Assembly: GCA_028565635.1 (NCBI GenBank)
Contig: JAOXYB010012900.1
Span: 1-19,792 of the forward strand
DNA length: 19,792 nucleotides
From: Phoronis ovalis
Lineage: Eukaryota > Phoronida > Phoronidae
Reading direction: 5' to 3'
Shown piece after piece: positions 9,787 to 19,611 of the stretch (position 1 is its first letter; the number at the start of each line of letters is the position of its first letter). Below the pieces are notes generated by a model, which was not told where the DNA came from, did no database searches, and saw nothing but the letters and a program-made list of their open reading frames with translations. The translations under genes were made by a program, and so were the position numbers.

Positions 9787-12700
9787 ATGGATCCTGAGTA
9801 TGAGAAGAGATTACTACGGCAACATAATGGACAGGTGTCTCCTTTATGTTTATCGGTATGTGAATGTTGTAATCCCAAATTATAATTGTGTTCTGAGGTT
9901 ATAAGCTCAGATACAGAGACAAATAAAAACATTTGGTATGCAGAATATGGGTTTTCAGTAGGAGAGTAGCAATTCACAGAAAGTAGAGATGCAATAAGGA
10001 ATGTTGGCAAACCTATGTTAAAATTTCTGAAAGTAGCTGTCATTTCTGCCTAATTTTGCAAAATAAGTGGAGGATTATTCTAATTCCTGTCTACAAACCT
10101 GAATAAGCTGCTGTCAGTACCCCAGTTCAGCCCGGGGGGTGGTTAATATGAAAGTGGGTACCCATGTTCCAACATGACTTTTCAAAAAAGCCCCTAACGA
10201 AGTGAATTCTGCAAAAAATACACCCCTAAGGTAGTGCTTTTTTTGAAAAAATACACCCCTAAGGAAGTGGATCACCTGAACCCTGACCTGACCAATCATA
10301 TGCCGTATTTTAAAAGGTCATTCTCAAAATAGCATCTATTCAGGAAGTAACTTTCATATGACGGGGAATACACATTCTGGTAAACATATTCAGTTTTCTT
10401 GACCGTATTTGCACCCCTAACGAAGTGAAATTTTAACGATTACCCTAACGAAGTGAAACTTCCAAACAACACCCCTTAGGAAGTGTCACACCTCCAAAAA
10501 ACCACCCCTTTTCTTGATTTTAGCCAAAAAACAGACCCTAAGCACGTAACGCGCATTACGCGCCTGCGGTTCTAAAACATACCCTTTCACGCGAAATTTT
10601 GTTGGAACATACGTGCCCACTTTCATATTGACCACCCCCCGGACAGTTCAGTGGGTGCTAGAGGCCAGTATTTTCTGAAAACTTTATTGTTTTACTTATT
10701 TTTTACAATATTTTAGGAACAATTTTATGCCAACCATTATGCATATGGCATAAAAAGTAAGAAAGTCACCAGAAAATATTAATTTGGAAAGAGTGTAAGA
10801 ACTAACCTCAAAATAATTTAATTTAAATAAGTCTCAAAAATAAAACCATTCTAAGGTGACTATAAATATAAAGGCAATTGTATCTGTATATATTGTACAT
10901 ATTGTATCAGCTCACTTCACTTGATCCTCATTCCTAATATTTTTTTATTGTAGCCTGCTGGAAGTCCTGCTGGGTCACCAATGAAAGACAGCTATGGTGA
11001 TCGTTTTATACCAAGTAGAGCAGGAGCTAATTGGCAAATAGCCTTCAATACTAAGAAGGTGTGTTATAAGTTGGATACAGTTATCGCTGTGTGTCTCGCT
11101 ACTTAGTTCAACTCTATCAGTAACCTATTTCTTATTTTGGTATTCGTTATAAATCTGTTTTTGCCCAGTAGGAATTTGTAAGTAATGTCGCACCGGGTAC
11201 TGTTATTCACCTGGTACAGATATGGTTTTCAACTTATAAAACTAAGAAAAAAGCAGTTTGTTGTATGTATATACTATATGGTATTATAACTGTGTTTATG
11301 CCCAGTTTACTGCAAATGTATGCATTTCTAAATTGTACCTCTTATTAAAGTAACTTATGATTGTGTACACCATAACTTGGGGAGCAAAGTTTACTAATAT
11401 TAATCAATATCCAAAAGTTAAAACATTTCTACACATTTTAGGAACAATCAACACCGCCGAATCAATCAAGAAAACCCAGGGAAGCAAATCTAGATAATAA
11501 CAAAGATGGTTTAGCCTACTCTTGTCTTCTTAAGAATGAATTACTTGGTGCTGGAATAGAAGATCTAAAGGTAGATTTACAGAAACATGTGCATAAACGT
11601 GCTCAAATTAGGTTTAGAAAAATTGAAGTCTATTTTGTTTTCTTTTTTAAGAGGTTTGTATGCTTTTGTCTTTTTATTGGTATTATGTTAAGACATATGT
11701 CAAGACATAAAACTAATACACAAAAATGCAATGATGATATTTAAAAAAATTGAAGCTAACAATATATCTGAGATTAAATTAAATTTTGTATGCTTTATTT
11801 ATATTTAGTGCAATTCCTTATATTTTCATGGAACCAAGTCAATAACTGATGCATTTTTGCTGATATTTCACCCTATCTTTTTAAGTGCAATGTTTTATGT
11901 CTTAAATACTTTATTTACAGGACAAGCAGCCTGATGACAGAAGGATTTTAGTACCAAAAGAAAGTCCAAATATGTTCCAATATAAAGTACCAAGGCGAAG
12001 TCTTGAGATGAGTGATACATCTCCATACTCCCTTTCACCAGTGGGAACAAAAAGTCAAAAATTATTACGCTCACCTAGAAAAGTTAGTATTTAAATATTT
12101 AGTTGAAGTTTCGGTTTTAATACAGAATACTTCATGCTTTGTCATGCCTGTTAAATATTATGGTGGTGTTCCATTAAAATTTATACTGAGGGGAACATGA
12201 TAGTAATTATAATTATGAGAGGAGGGGTAAAGTTTTAATTACAAGAGGAAGAGTAAAATAATTAGTATTATCAGCAAATTGTACTTATGGGAGAGGGTGA
12301 TAAATTACTAGAGAAACGACCGACAAAAAAAATCCAATTTGTAATCGCTTTTAAGGAATTGCTCTTGAGCAAAAATCGAAAACTGAGTTGAATTTTGTCA
12401 CCGGGTAAGAGTCAATTTTGAATTGGAAATTGGTAAATTATAGTTTTCATTTGAATTTTTTTTTATAGACCATACGTAAAATTTCAAAGATACCGTTTAA
12501 AGTGCTGGATGCACCTGAACTACAGGACGACTTCTATCTAAATCTTGTTGACTGGTCATCCCAAAATGTTCTTAGTGTTGGACTTGGTACTTGCGTGTAC
12601 TTGTGGAGTGCATGCACAAGTCAGGTAAGGGGCAGCATCCCTTCCGGCCAAGCCACACACGAGGTAATTTTTCCCTTTTCTCCTTTTACGTGTTGTAGCA

Positions 12701-15700
12701 AAATTTTCATTTGGTAAGTTGACTCACAAACTGATCTGTAACTGTTTGCTTTGCTTGTTGCATCTGTGTGATTTTATATTGCTTTGGCGTGTTATCCTAT
12801 TACAACAAATCATTTCAAATCAATGAAAAGTATTGTAGTTTATTTGTCAGGATTGTTGTATGGTTCTTACTAGATTTGTGTATGTAAAACAATAAGAATT
12901 ACTGTAGGATTTCCTCTCAAAGATAAACCTGTTTTATTCTTGATTCATGTTACAAGCGATGATAGATAATTGAGCATGTATGGTCTATATCAATACCTTT
13001 TGAGGGTGTATATATTTTTTGTGAAGTAGTACAAACATTTATCTGGTGATGATATGTATTATAAGAGGAAAAACTTTGTTGAAATATGATTTCAGATAAA
13101 TCAACAACTAGAAATATTGCAAATGGAATGTAAGACACAGTATTCAGTAATTTAAGGTCTATATATGTTTTTGTGAGAAGATATAAATAGTACAGGGATT
13201 TGAGTGCTAATAAATTGTATAATAGACTTATCAAAGTCACATGTTGACTGTAATATAAATTTTAGCTGATAATTAGAACAGAAACGTATAGTTTTTGTGA
13301 TTCACTTGAACTCTGCAGGGATATAGCCTCGCTGCTGCCACAGACACATATTTGATGAGAAAACTATTATTCAGCCACGTCTTAATGTTACCCATTAAGA
13401 ATTTCAGAAGATCTTTGAACTTGAGCACAGATCACTAGTCCAACTATATACTATTTGAGCAAACCATACTGTACGATGTTGGCATATCAATTTTATATCA
13501 CTGTTCTTATTTTTTTAGAAGTGTATCTGTATTATAGGTCACCAGACTGTGCGATTTGTCAAATGATGGTGACTCCGTTACATCAGTATCATGGGCTGAG
13601 AGAGGCAATTATGTTGCTGTTGGTACACATAAAGGCTACGTTCAGATATGGGATGTTGCTTGTACCAAAAAGATTTCTGTATTAGAAGGACATTCAGCGA
13701 GAGTAGGTTAGTACATTTATTTTGAAACTGGTTAGTGAATTTGAGCAGTTGTTTCCAGTTTAACACTGGGTACAAACTTTTCATTTGTCAGTTACTGAAC
13801 TTTGATAACTTATGTATAATATTGTATGCCTGCCCTCAGAAAACAAAATAAAATTTTGATGAACTACTAAAACAGCTATTATGGAGCATATTATTTCTCA
13901 GTAGGTTCTAGCTCTGGAGACTTTTGTCATGTTTTCCGATGGTTTCTTTTCAAATGTTTAATGTCTGTTTTCTTGGTAGGTGCTCTAGCTTGGAATGCTG
14001 ATCTACTTTGCTCAGGTAGTAGAGACAGATTGATTCTGCAAAGAGACATCAGAACACCACCTGTTGTGCCGGAGAGAAGGCTGTCAGGGCATAGGCAAGA
14101 GGTATTGAAATATAAAATAAATTTCTCAATGATTTTAATGGTGTTAGGCACAACTTCTTGTGTATAAGATAAACAATTTGCTTTCGCTCTTTTTTTATGT
14201 CAAAGTGTAGAAGCATGTGTTTACATTATTAAATTGTTTTGTTTGTTTAAATATAGTATAAAAATGAGTCAGAAAAAAAATCTAATTATTGTAAGGACAA
14301 CAGTGAGGACGATGACAGACATTCAGAAACTATTTCAGTTGATGGTGGCAGATGTGGTTGGTTCTCCACCATCTTGCAAGTAATCATAGACAATACACTC
14401 AAAATTTGCTTGTTTACAATAACAAATACTTTGTCTCTGGACACATCAAAGACACAGTAGCAAATGACTTCTAGTATGATAAGCAGTTTTGTAAGAATGG
14501 TTTTAACACAAAACTTATCACAAATTCCATCTTTACCGTGTTTTATATTATTACATGACTAAGGATCGACTGTCTTGTTATAGGTGTGTGGGTTGAAGTG
14601 GTCTCCAGATCACCAGCATCTAGCCTCAGGTGGAAATGACAACAAACTCTTTGTGTGGAACATGACTGGAACATCTCCCGTGCAAACCTATTCAGAACAT
14701 TTAGCAGCAGTAAAAGCAATAGCTTGGTCACCCCACCAACATGGACTGCTTGCTAGTGGTGGAGGTACTGCTGACAGATGCATAAGGTTTTGGAACACAC
14801 TGACTGGGCAACCCCTACAGTACGTTGATACTGGATCACAAGTGTGCAATCTAGCATGGTCAAAGCATGCTAATGAACTGGTGAGTTGACATTATGTCTA
14901 TAACAAGCATACAGAATTATTGGTTTTAATTTTTTGATTGGCTAAAAATACATCTAATGTCCAGAGAAGATACCTCTGTATCGGATTGGGAAAGGTATCT
15001 AAAACACATGTTGGTTTGGACAGCAGTTGTAGTTTCTGGCTTCAAGCCAAAGTTTATAAGCTAATTCACTGCGCATGTTTAACTTGATTAGGTAAAACTT
15101 GCATCAATTTCTTGGAAATGGCCCAAGTTGTACTATGTACAAAATCAACATTGAAATTAGAGAATGTTATTCAAAGCTTTAGACATTTTTTACATTAAAT
15201 TTCTTTTTTTCAGGTCAGTACTCACGGATATTCACAAAACCAAATACTTGTCTGGAAATATCCATCTTTAGTGCAGATAGCAAAACTTACCGGACATTCA
15301 TATCGAGTTCTGTACTTGGTAAGTCTGCTCCACTACTAAAAAATTTTACCAGTTACTACTGTTGACCATGTACACATACTGCTTGTAGCAGGGATAGTTA
15401 TGCTGTACTAATCACAGGTGGTGGTGGTGGTGTGGGGGGGGGATTTTGGAAAATGTTATAAGTAGGAAGTATTGTTAAGTTTTTGCAAAGACGGAGGATG
15501 ACAATATTTTTAATTAGGTAGGGACAAATATTTGTCAAGTCCTTCTGTAATAATTTTGAATGAAACAGTCTTTGACTTGAGTGGTTGACTGCAAATCTTT
15601 TGTTGATTGTAGAGTTCGTAAATGTTAGCCTATTATAATTTAGCAATGTGACCGACTGTGTTTCGTGTTGTATGTATATATATATAGCTTGGATATATGC

Positions 15701-16205
15701 CAAGACAAATCTGTTGAACTACTTGGTTATTAAAATAATAATGCTTGTGTATGTATTATCATTTTTAGTTCTTTTCCTAAACATTGTCATGTTTTCATAT
15801 TAAAGGCCACGTCTCCAGATGGTGAAGCAATAGTAACTGGTGCTGGTGATGAAACTCTGAGATTCTGGAATGTATTTAGTAAGACGAGATCAACAAAAGT
15901 GAGTTTGTGTAGATTTCATCTTTACTTCTTCAGTAGTCCTATTTTAACTCATAAAATGCACATATTTTGATACCATCATATTAAAATGCATTTCATTTTA
16001 CATTTGCTGTGCTCCCTGGACTATACATTCTCAAAGCATGACAAAAATGTGATTGCTGATTATTACATAAATTTAATAAATGCACTGTATTGTTTTAACC
16101 TTCTTGAGGATATGTCGTCAAATAAGGAAGCTGGAAAATTGATTTGTCTTTAACTTCTTTCAGGAATCGAAATCTGTCTTGAATTTATTCACAAGAATAC
16201 GGTGA
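9787..16205 (+). CDS. FZR1: FZR1/Cdh1, fizzy-related WD40 activator of the APC/C, complete
   Basis: Eleven coding exons: 9787-9855, 10954-11058, 11442-11570, 11921-12082, 12469-12624, 13538-13706, 13980-14101, 14584-14880, 15214-15318, 15806-15898 and 16164-16205. All have GT/AG sites and keep frame, giving about 482 residues (human about 496). The protein binds the anaphase-promoting complex and presents D-box and KEN-box substrates in late mitosis and G1. Seen: [12 protein letters not shown] at the start, C-box DRFIPSR at residues 39-45, [16 protein letters not shown] and KLLRSPRK before the propeller (SP pairs are potential CDK sites), then a seven-blade WD40 region from about residue 170 with [37 protein letters not shown] and [11 protein letters not shown]. 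The last residues are Ile-Arg, the IR tail that docks on APC/C. Every key motif is intact. Exons 1 and 5 have alternative in-frame donors. Intron 1 holds a transposon copy. The introns are otherwise AT-rich, without further genes. Confidence 0.96.
10131..10643 (+). mobile_element. Non-autonomous DNA transposon copy 2, in FZR1 intron 1
   Basis: The terminal inverted repeats, 10131-10174 and 10600-10643, match at 39 of 44 positions and open with CCGGGGGGTGGT. An eight-base direct repeat, CAGTTCAG, flanks the element exactly at 10123-10130 and 10644-10651, as expected for a target-site duplication. The interior carries six degenerate copies of CCCCTAACGAAGTG (10191-10204, 10223-10236, 10256-10269, 10414-10427, 10443-10455, 10472-10485). 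Near the right end is a small palindromic stretch with GCGC and ATTACGCGC. There is no transposase. The minus-strand reading frame at 10299-10114 only translates the repeat units. An 8-bp duplication suits hAT and a 9-bp one suits Mutator-like elements. The GGGG-rich ends do not settle it. Confidence 0.82.
12625..12663 (+). other. FZR1: Possible in-frame extension of FZR1 exon 5 (alternative donor)
   Basis: After the conserved exon 5 end (TCAG before GTAAGG), 39 bases stay open in frame, encode [13 protein letters not shown] and end at a second donor, GAG before GTAATT. They are clearly more GC-rich than the surrounding intron. Using this donor would add 13 residues between CTSQ and VTRLCD without a frame change. 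The first donor is the conserved one, so this is an optional isoform at most. Confidence 0.35.
15418..15442 (+). repeat. G-rich tract, GGT repeats then a long G run
   Basis: Five GGT units followed by TG and nine G residues lie in FZR1 intron 9, on the transcribed RNA strand sense. The pattern can form a two- or three-layer G-quadruplex in DNA or nascent RNA. It is also a common length-variable microsatellite type. No regulatory role is shown. Confidence 0.6.
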
Positions 16206-17671
16206 AGTTTCCTAAGTAGTAGCATCTTTATGGTAATCTGTGGCATTCTTCTCTGGAGTAATGGCTCTGAGAGATGAGTGTTGTCACTATAAAGGTTCCA
16301 AACCTTGTATTGGACAGGTCATGTGAATTTTATTTGTTTACTGCCAAAATTTGTGTAGTAGAGTCAGTTAATAAGCTTAATCAAAAGTATGTGTTACATG
16401 TTTTACTGTCCGTTCTTACTTCGCTACCATAAACATATGGAAGATATTGTTTCTGTTCACTTCTGTCATACATTCAAATGGTAGCTGTAATGTTTCACAT
16501 ACAGTGGGTGGTGTACATTTTTGTTTGTGATTTTAGTATTTTTTCATGTGTGAATGGATTGTAGACCAGGTAAACTGTTAATATTTGTTGTATTTATTAT
16601 TTTATATGTATACATGCTATTTCTTTTATGTTGTAAGTTTCATCAGTTTATTAGATCAGCATGCGACTCTGTTTGTCTCATCATACACATCATATATTTG
16701 AGTAAAAAAGATGGTTGAGAAACTGTGCAGGGTAGTTAACCTCATTAATTAAATTATTCATAGCCAGTTGTGCAGAACACTTCGAGGAAAGGCATGATAT
16801 GCATACAATAGTATGTTAGGTAAAACTTGCCAATCAAGTTACGATTTCCCAGTTTCAAATATCTAGTCTGTAAATCCGAGAGATAAAAAAATGATAAGCA
16901 TCTCCCCTAATGATAAACTTACAGACTGGTTGAAGTCATGTATTCTCCTATAAAAAGAATAGCATGTTTGAAGCCTGTTTCATTACTGTGCTGCAGATGA
17001 TACCAGGACATTGGGAGGACATTAGTTTTTCTAATTTGAACTGTAACACTTGCAAAATGCATCCAGCAGCTGCTTTGTCCCTAATATAAATGAATATCAC
17101 AAACTGTGTATGAGCATCACAACAGATTTGCATATCGAGATGTAAACTCTAATACAGCATATTCACTGTAAATTTGTCATTGTACATTTTAGCTTTCATA
17201 CGTCTTTATAATGTATTGTGGATTTGTTATGTCTTCTTGTACCAAACATTCACACTATGGAAACTGTTACTAATACTAAGGTACTAGTATTATAAAAAGA
17301 CCAGGTATATCTCTTTATATAAGCTCAAATAAGAAAATAATAAAACATTAACATATAGGTATAAATTCTTTTACGTAATTTTTCATCTTAAATGTGAACA
17401 TAAAGAGATGAAACGTCAGTGAGAGAAACCATGTGACAAAATATTATAAGTCCAGTCTCAGTTTCTTTTCCGTTGAACAGTAATGAATCACACAATTTGC
17501 CAAGTTTGATATCACATGGTCAGTTGTTTTTTTTGCCTGTTACTCCAGTAGTTCAAACTTGGCAGGGCAACAAAATACGTCAAAGGAATCCAACAGCCAT
17601 AAATCTTGTATTATTGTGCAATTGTAAAAATATTCCTGACATTCCAAAAGTCTCATATTGGAATAAAAATC
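16206..17671. other. Convergent 3' region between FZR1 and SF3B5
   Basis: The FZR1 3' UTR (plus) and the SF3B5 3' UTR (minus) must both lie in this 1.47 kb. For FZR1, candidate signals are ATTAAA at 16748-16753 and AATAAA at 17339-17344. A further AATAAA at 17662-17667 sits almost against the SF3B5 stop. For SF3B5, several TTTATT hexamers (AATAAA on its strand) occur between about 16320 and 16650, all distant. No coding frame in the interval looks real. The transcripts may overlap as antisense tails. Confidence 0.45.
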
Positions 17672-17929
17672 CTAATCTTCTGGTCTTTCTGGAGGTGGTC
17701 CACAAGGCTGTAACATTTTTTCCATCATATTGAATCTTACACGGGCTTTACACTCATTTTCTGCTATAGCAAAGTAGTTCAGCATATCAAAATGCCCCAA
17801 ATATGATGCGTAACTGTCTCTGTGTTGATTTGTCATCCATTCCCATTTATTTGTATCAGCATGACCCGTGCCTATATATTTAGACTGAAGATGTTCAAGT
17901 TGGCTGTGAATGTTGTACCTGTCTCCCAT
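17672..17929 (-). CDS. SF3B5: SF3B5 (SF3b10), splicing factor 3B subunit 5
   Basis: An 85-residue protein, essentially the full family length (human 86). It is a small subunit of SF3b in the U2 snRNP, which helps recognise the branch point in the nucleus. Conserved blocks seen are HSQLEHLQSKYIGTGHAD, NQHRDSY, GHFDMLNYFAIAENE, KARVRF and MEKMLQPCGPP, with an acidic end. The start is the ATG at 17929-17927. An in-frame ATG six codons further upstream lies across the acceptor TTTTCAG (AG at 17939-17938), so it belongs to an intron. The mRNA exon thus begins at 17937, eight bases before the true ATG, and the 5' UTR is split by an intron whose first exon I could not locate. The gene faces FZR1 tail to tail. 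It appears intact. Confidence 0.96.
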   Translation of the reverse strand: MGDRYNIHSQLEHLQSKYIGTGHADTNKWEWMTNQHRDSYASYLGHFDMLNYFAIAENECKARVRFNMMEKMLQPCGPPPERPED

Positions 17930-17937
17930 TTCAGAAT

Positions 17938-18382
17938 CTGAAAACAAAGAAATGTAAGTTCACATATGCTCATTCGGTCATTCTTTGACAAAATTCAAGT
18001 ATTAAAGTGTACTATATATCACTGATAAATAAATAAACAAATATAAGTCGCAACAATCATAGAGAAAAGTATAGAGTTCAGTATGACAGTATGATTTACA
18101 AATAGAAAAAAACAAGGAAATAATTGGGCAGTATTGAAAATATCACCAGTAGGCAGTACGAGGAAAATTTTCATACAGTCAGTAATACTCCAATGGCAAT
18201 GGGCTTAGTTTGTTATTATCAAGTTAAGAAAGTACAAATTTATGAAAGAGGCTAATTTCTACTGGTTTAACACTATCTGGGCCATGACTATGGCTTCGCC
18301 ACAGGCAAGCGATAGTAGGGTTATGTACTATAGTCTATATAAGTAAGACAGTATATCATTATATGTAGCCAGGACAGGGTCC
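17938..18382. other. SF3B5 5'-UTR intron and upstream sequence, nothing else recognised
   Basis: AT-rich DNA follows the SF3B5 acceptor. I see no second exon with a convincing donor on the minus strand, no promoter motif and no coding frame. The intron probably spans this stretch and may extend into the repeat-rich DNA to its right. Confidence 0.4.
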
Positions 18383-18470
18383 AGTTTCACAAAGCTTCGT
18401 ACGAAGATTTTTTTAGGTGCGACCGGTGCCACAAAGCATTCTTACGTACGAACGTTCGTAAATCTACGAG
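18383..18470. repeat. Palindrome-rich dispersed repeat fragment
   Basis: Two related half-units contain CACAAAGC: one reads TTTCACAAAGCTTCGTACGAAG, the other GCCACAAAGCATTCTTACG and continues on. The first holds the perfect 12-base palindrome CTTCGTACGAAG (18395-18406). The second holds the perfect 14-base palindrome TACGAACGTTCGTA (18447-18460). CG-rich palindromes of this style after a CAGTTTCACAAA lead are, as far as I recall, common in repeats of marine invertebrates. The family name is not known to me. Confidence 0.5.
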
Positions 18471-18535
18471 AGGTACATGATAAAAGTACATGAAATGTTA
18501 CAGAGAACAAGAATTAAACCCATGATTCCTAATGG

Positions 18536-18667
18536 TTAGACAGAGATCGGCCTTGGTCGAACATGGGGATGCGGAGGTTGTTCCCTAGGACAGGTGGTGT
18601 CTGAGGGGCCACCCTGGGGAAATGGTTGCATGCCTTCCCCTTGCTCTCCAGTACTCATTTTGGGCAT
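18536..18667 (-). other. Unidentified GC-rich reading frame, possible terminal exon or gene fragment
   Basis: The frame reads MPKMSTGEQGEG at its start, is rich in Pro, Gly and Gln, and ends PHVRPRPISV before a stop. Base composition is far richer in G and C than the neighbouring DNA, which is what made it stand out. It also opens upstream in frame to 18820, but that part is AT-rich and looks like intron. No clear polypyrimidine tract and AG mark the boundary. One possible acceptor is the AG of AAAATGAG near 18654. I do not recognise the protein. It may be the end of an unknown gene, a retro-inserted fragment, or chance. Confidence 0.2.
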
Positions 18668-18940
18668 AATTTGAAAAAATATTAGTTTATTAATTTGATA
18701 AATTTTGATAAGTAACCTGGGACTTGGTCTTTCAGCACAGAGACAGGAGAAAAATGCTGACCATTTACGGGAGATGTTTAGTATGTAACCTATATCTGTT
18801 TCATAAGAGTGCCAAGACATGTGGCCTATGATATCGCAGTTGCTTTATCTATACCGGAATGTTTATGGTTCTAAAATCCACGAAACTTTAACTGATGATT
18901 CAGAAGTCATAAAAAAATGGTCTTTTATATAAAATATTTC

Positions 18941-19224
18941 TATAATCATGCATTATACAGTTATTATAGTTTAAAAAACATGTATAGCAGATAAGCAGTG
19001 GCAGATTTACCATATGGTGCGGAAGTACGTGCCCCTCTCCAAAAAAAATAAAATTATTTTTGAACATTTAACTGTAGCTAACAATTAACAAATATAATAA
19101 ATGTATATAATTTAATTTTTTTTGGAGAGGGGCACGTACTTCCGCACCATATGGTAAATCTGCCACTGCTTATCTGCTATACATGTTTTTTAAAACTATA
19201 ATAACTGTATAATGCATGATTATA
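18941..19224. repeat. Long near-perfect inverted repeat (fold-back), arms 117 and 118 bp
   Basis: Arm 1 (18941-19057) and arm 2 (19107-19224) are reverse complements with one single-base indel in a T/A run and one or two mismatches near the loop. The spacer is 49 AT-rich bases. Each arm contains CAGTGGCAGATTTACC and GTACGTGCCCCTCTCC, resembling the ends of hAT-type elements, but the symmetry continues outward for another 55 bases. No flanking direct repeat is evident. It could be a fold-back element, a MITE with duplicated flank, or an assembly palindrome. Confidence 0.9.
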
Positions 19225-19611
19225 TACTGCATGACTGACAAGGTCCTACAAGTGAACAAGATTACGAGCTTTTGATTTACTTTTGTATTGTGTAGACTTT
19301 CAAAGACTTATTGAACAATTGTTTCCCTAATGTCGGTCGTCTTAAAAACATAGTTACAAGGTAGATTGAAGGTAAAACATTTTCTATTTATCCACTATTC
19401 TTTGTTCGCCCTTACATGCTTTATACACCATTATCGCCTGAAATTGTCATCTTTTCACGTTTCACGATTTAAAATCTCAGACAATCAACTCATTCATCGT
19501 GCACAAGCTAATTTAAGTTGTGTGCACCATTCACAATCGAAAAAAAACGCCCATTCACCCCTATTCACCGTTCACGCAAAAAAGCATACATTTCCTTAAA
19601 TGCTCGTCTCA
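19225..19611. other. Unassigned DNA left of the LINE fragment
   Basis: No gene is supported. Around 19480-19580 there are several short forms of ATTCACC, TTCACG and GTGCACA, a loose simple-sequence pattern. The plus reading frame here has no recognisable domain. Confidence 0.4.

Noticed and set aside
10114-10299. Minus-strand frame with repeated LRGVFF words
   Set aside because: It is the translation of the transposon's internal repeat units and inverted end, not a protein gene.
13455-13784. Frames on both strands over FZR1 exon 6
   Set aside because: They are out-of-frame shadows of the exon at 13538-13706, which reads VTRLCDL onward.
14281-14400. Acidic frame ([17 protein letters not shown]) in FZR1 intron 7
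   Set aside because: It has no counterpart in FZR1, and the flanking exons join in phase without it. A small GATGGTGG/CCACCATC hairpin lies here, but it is too short to call.
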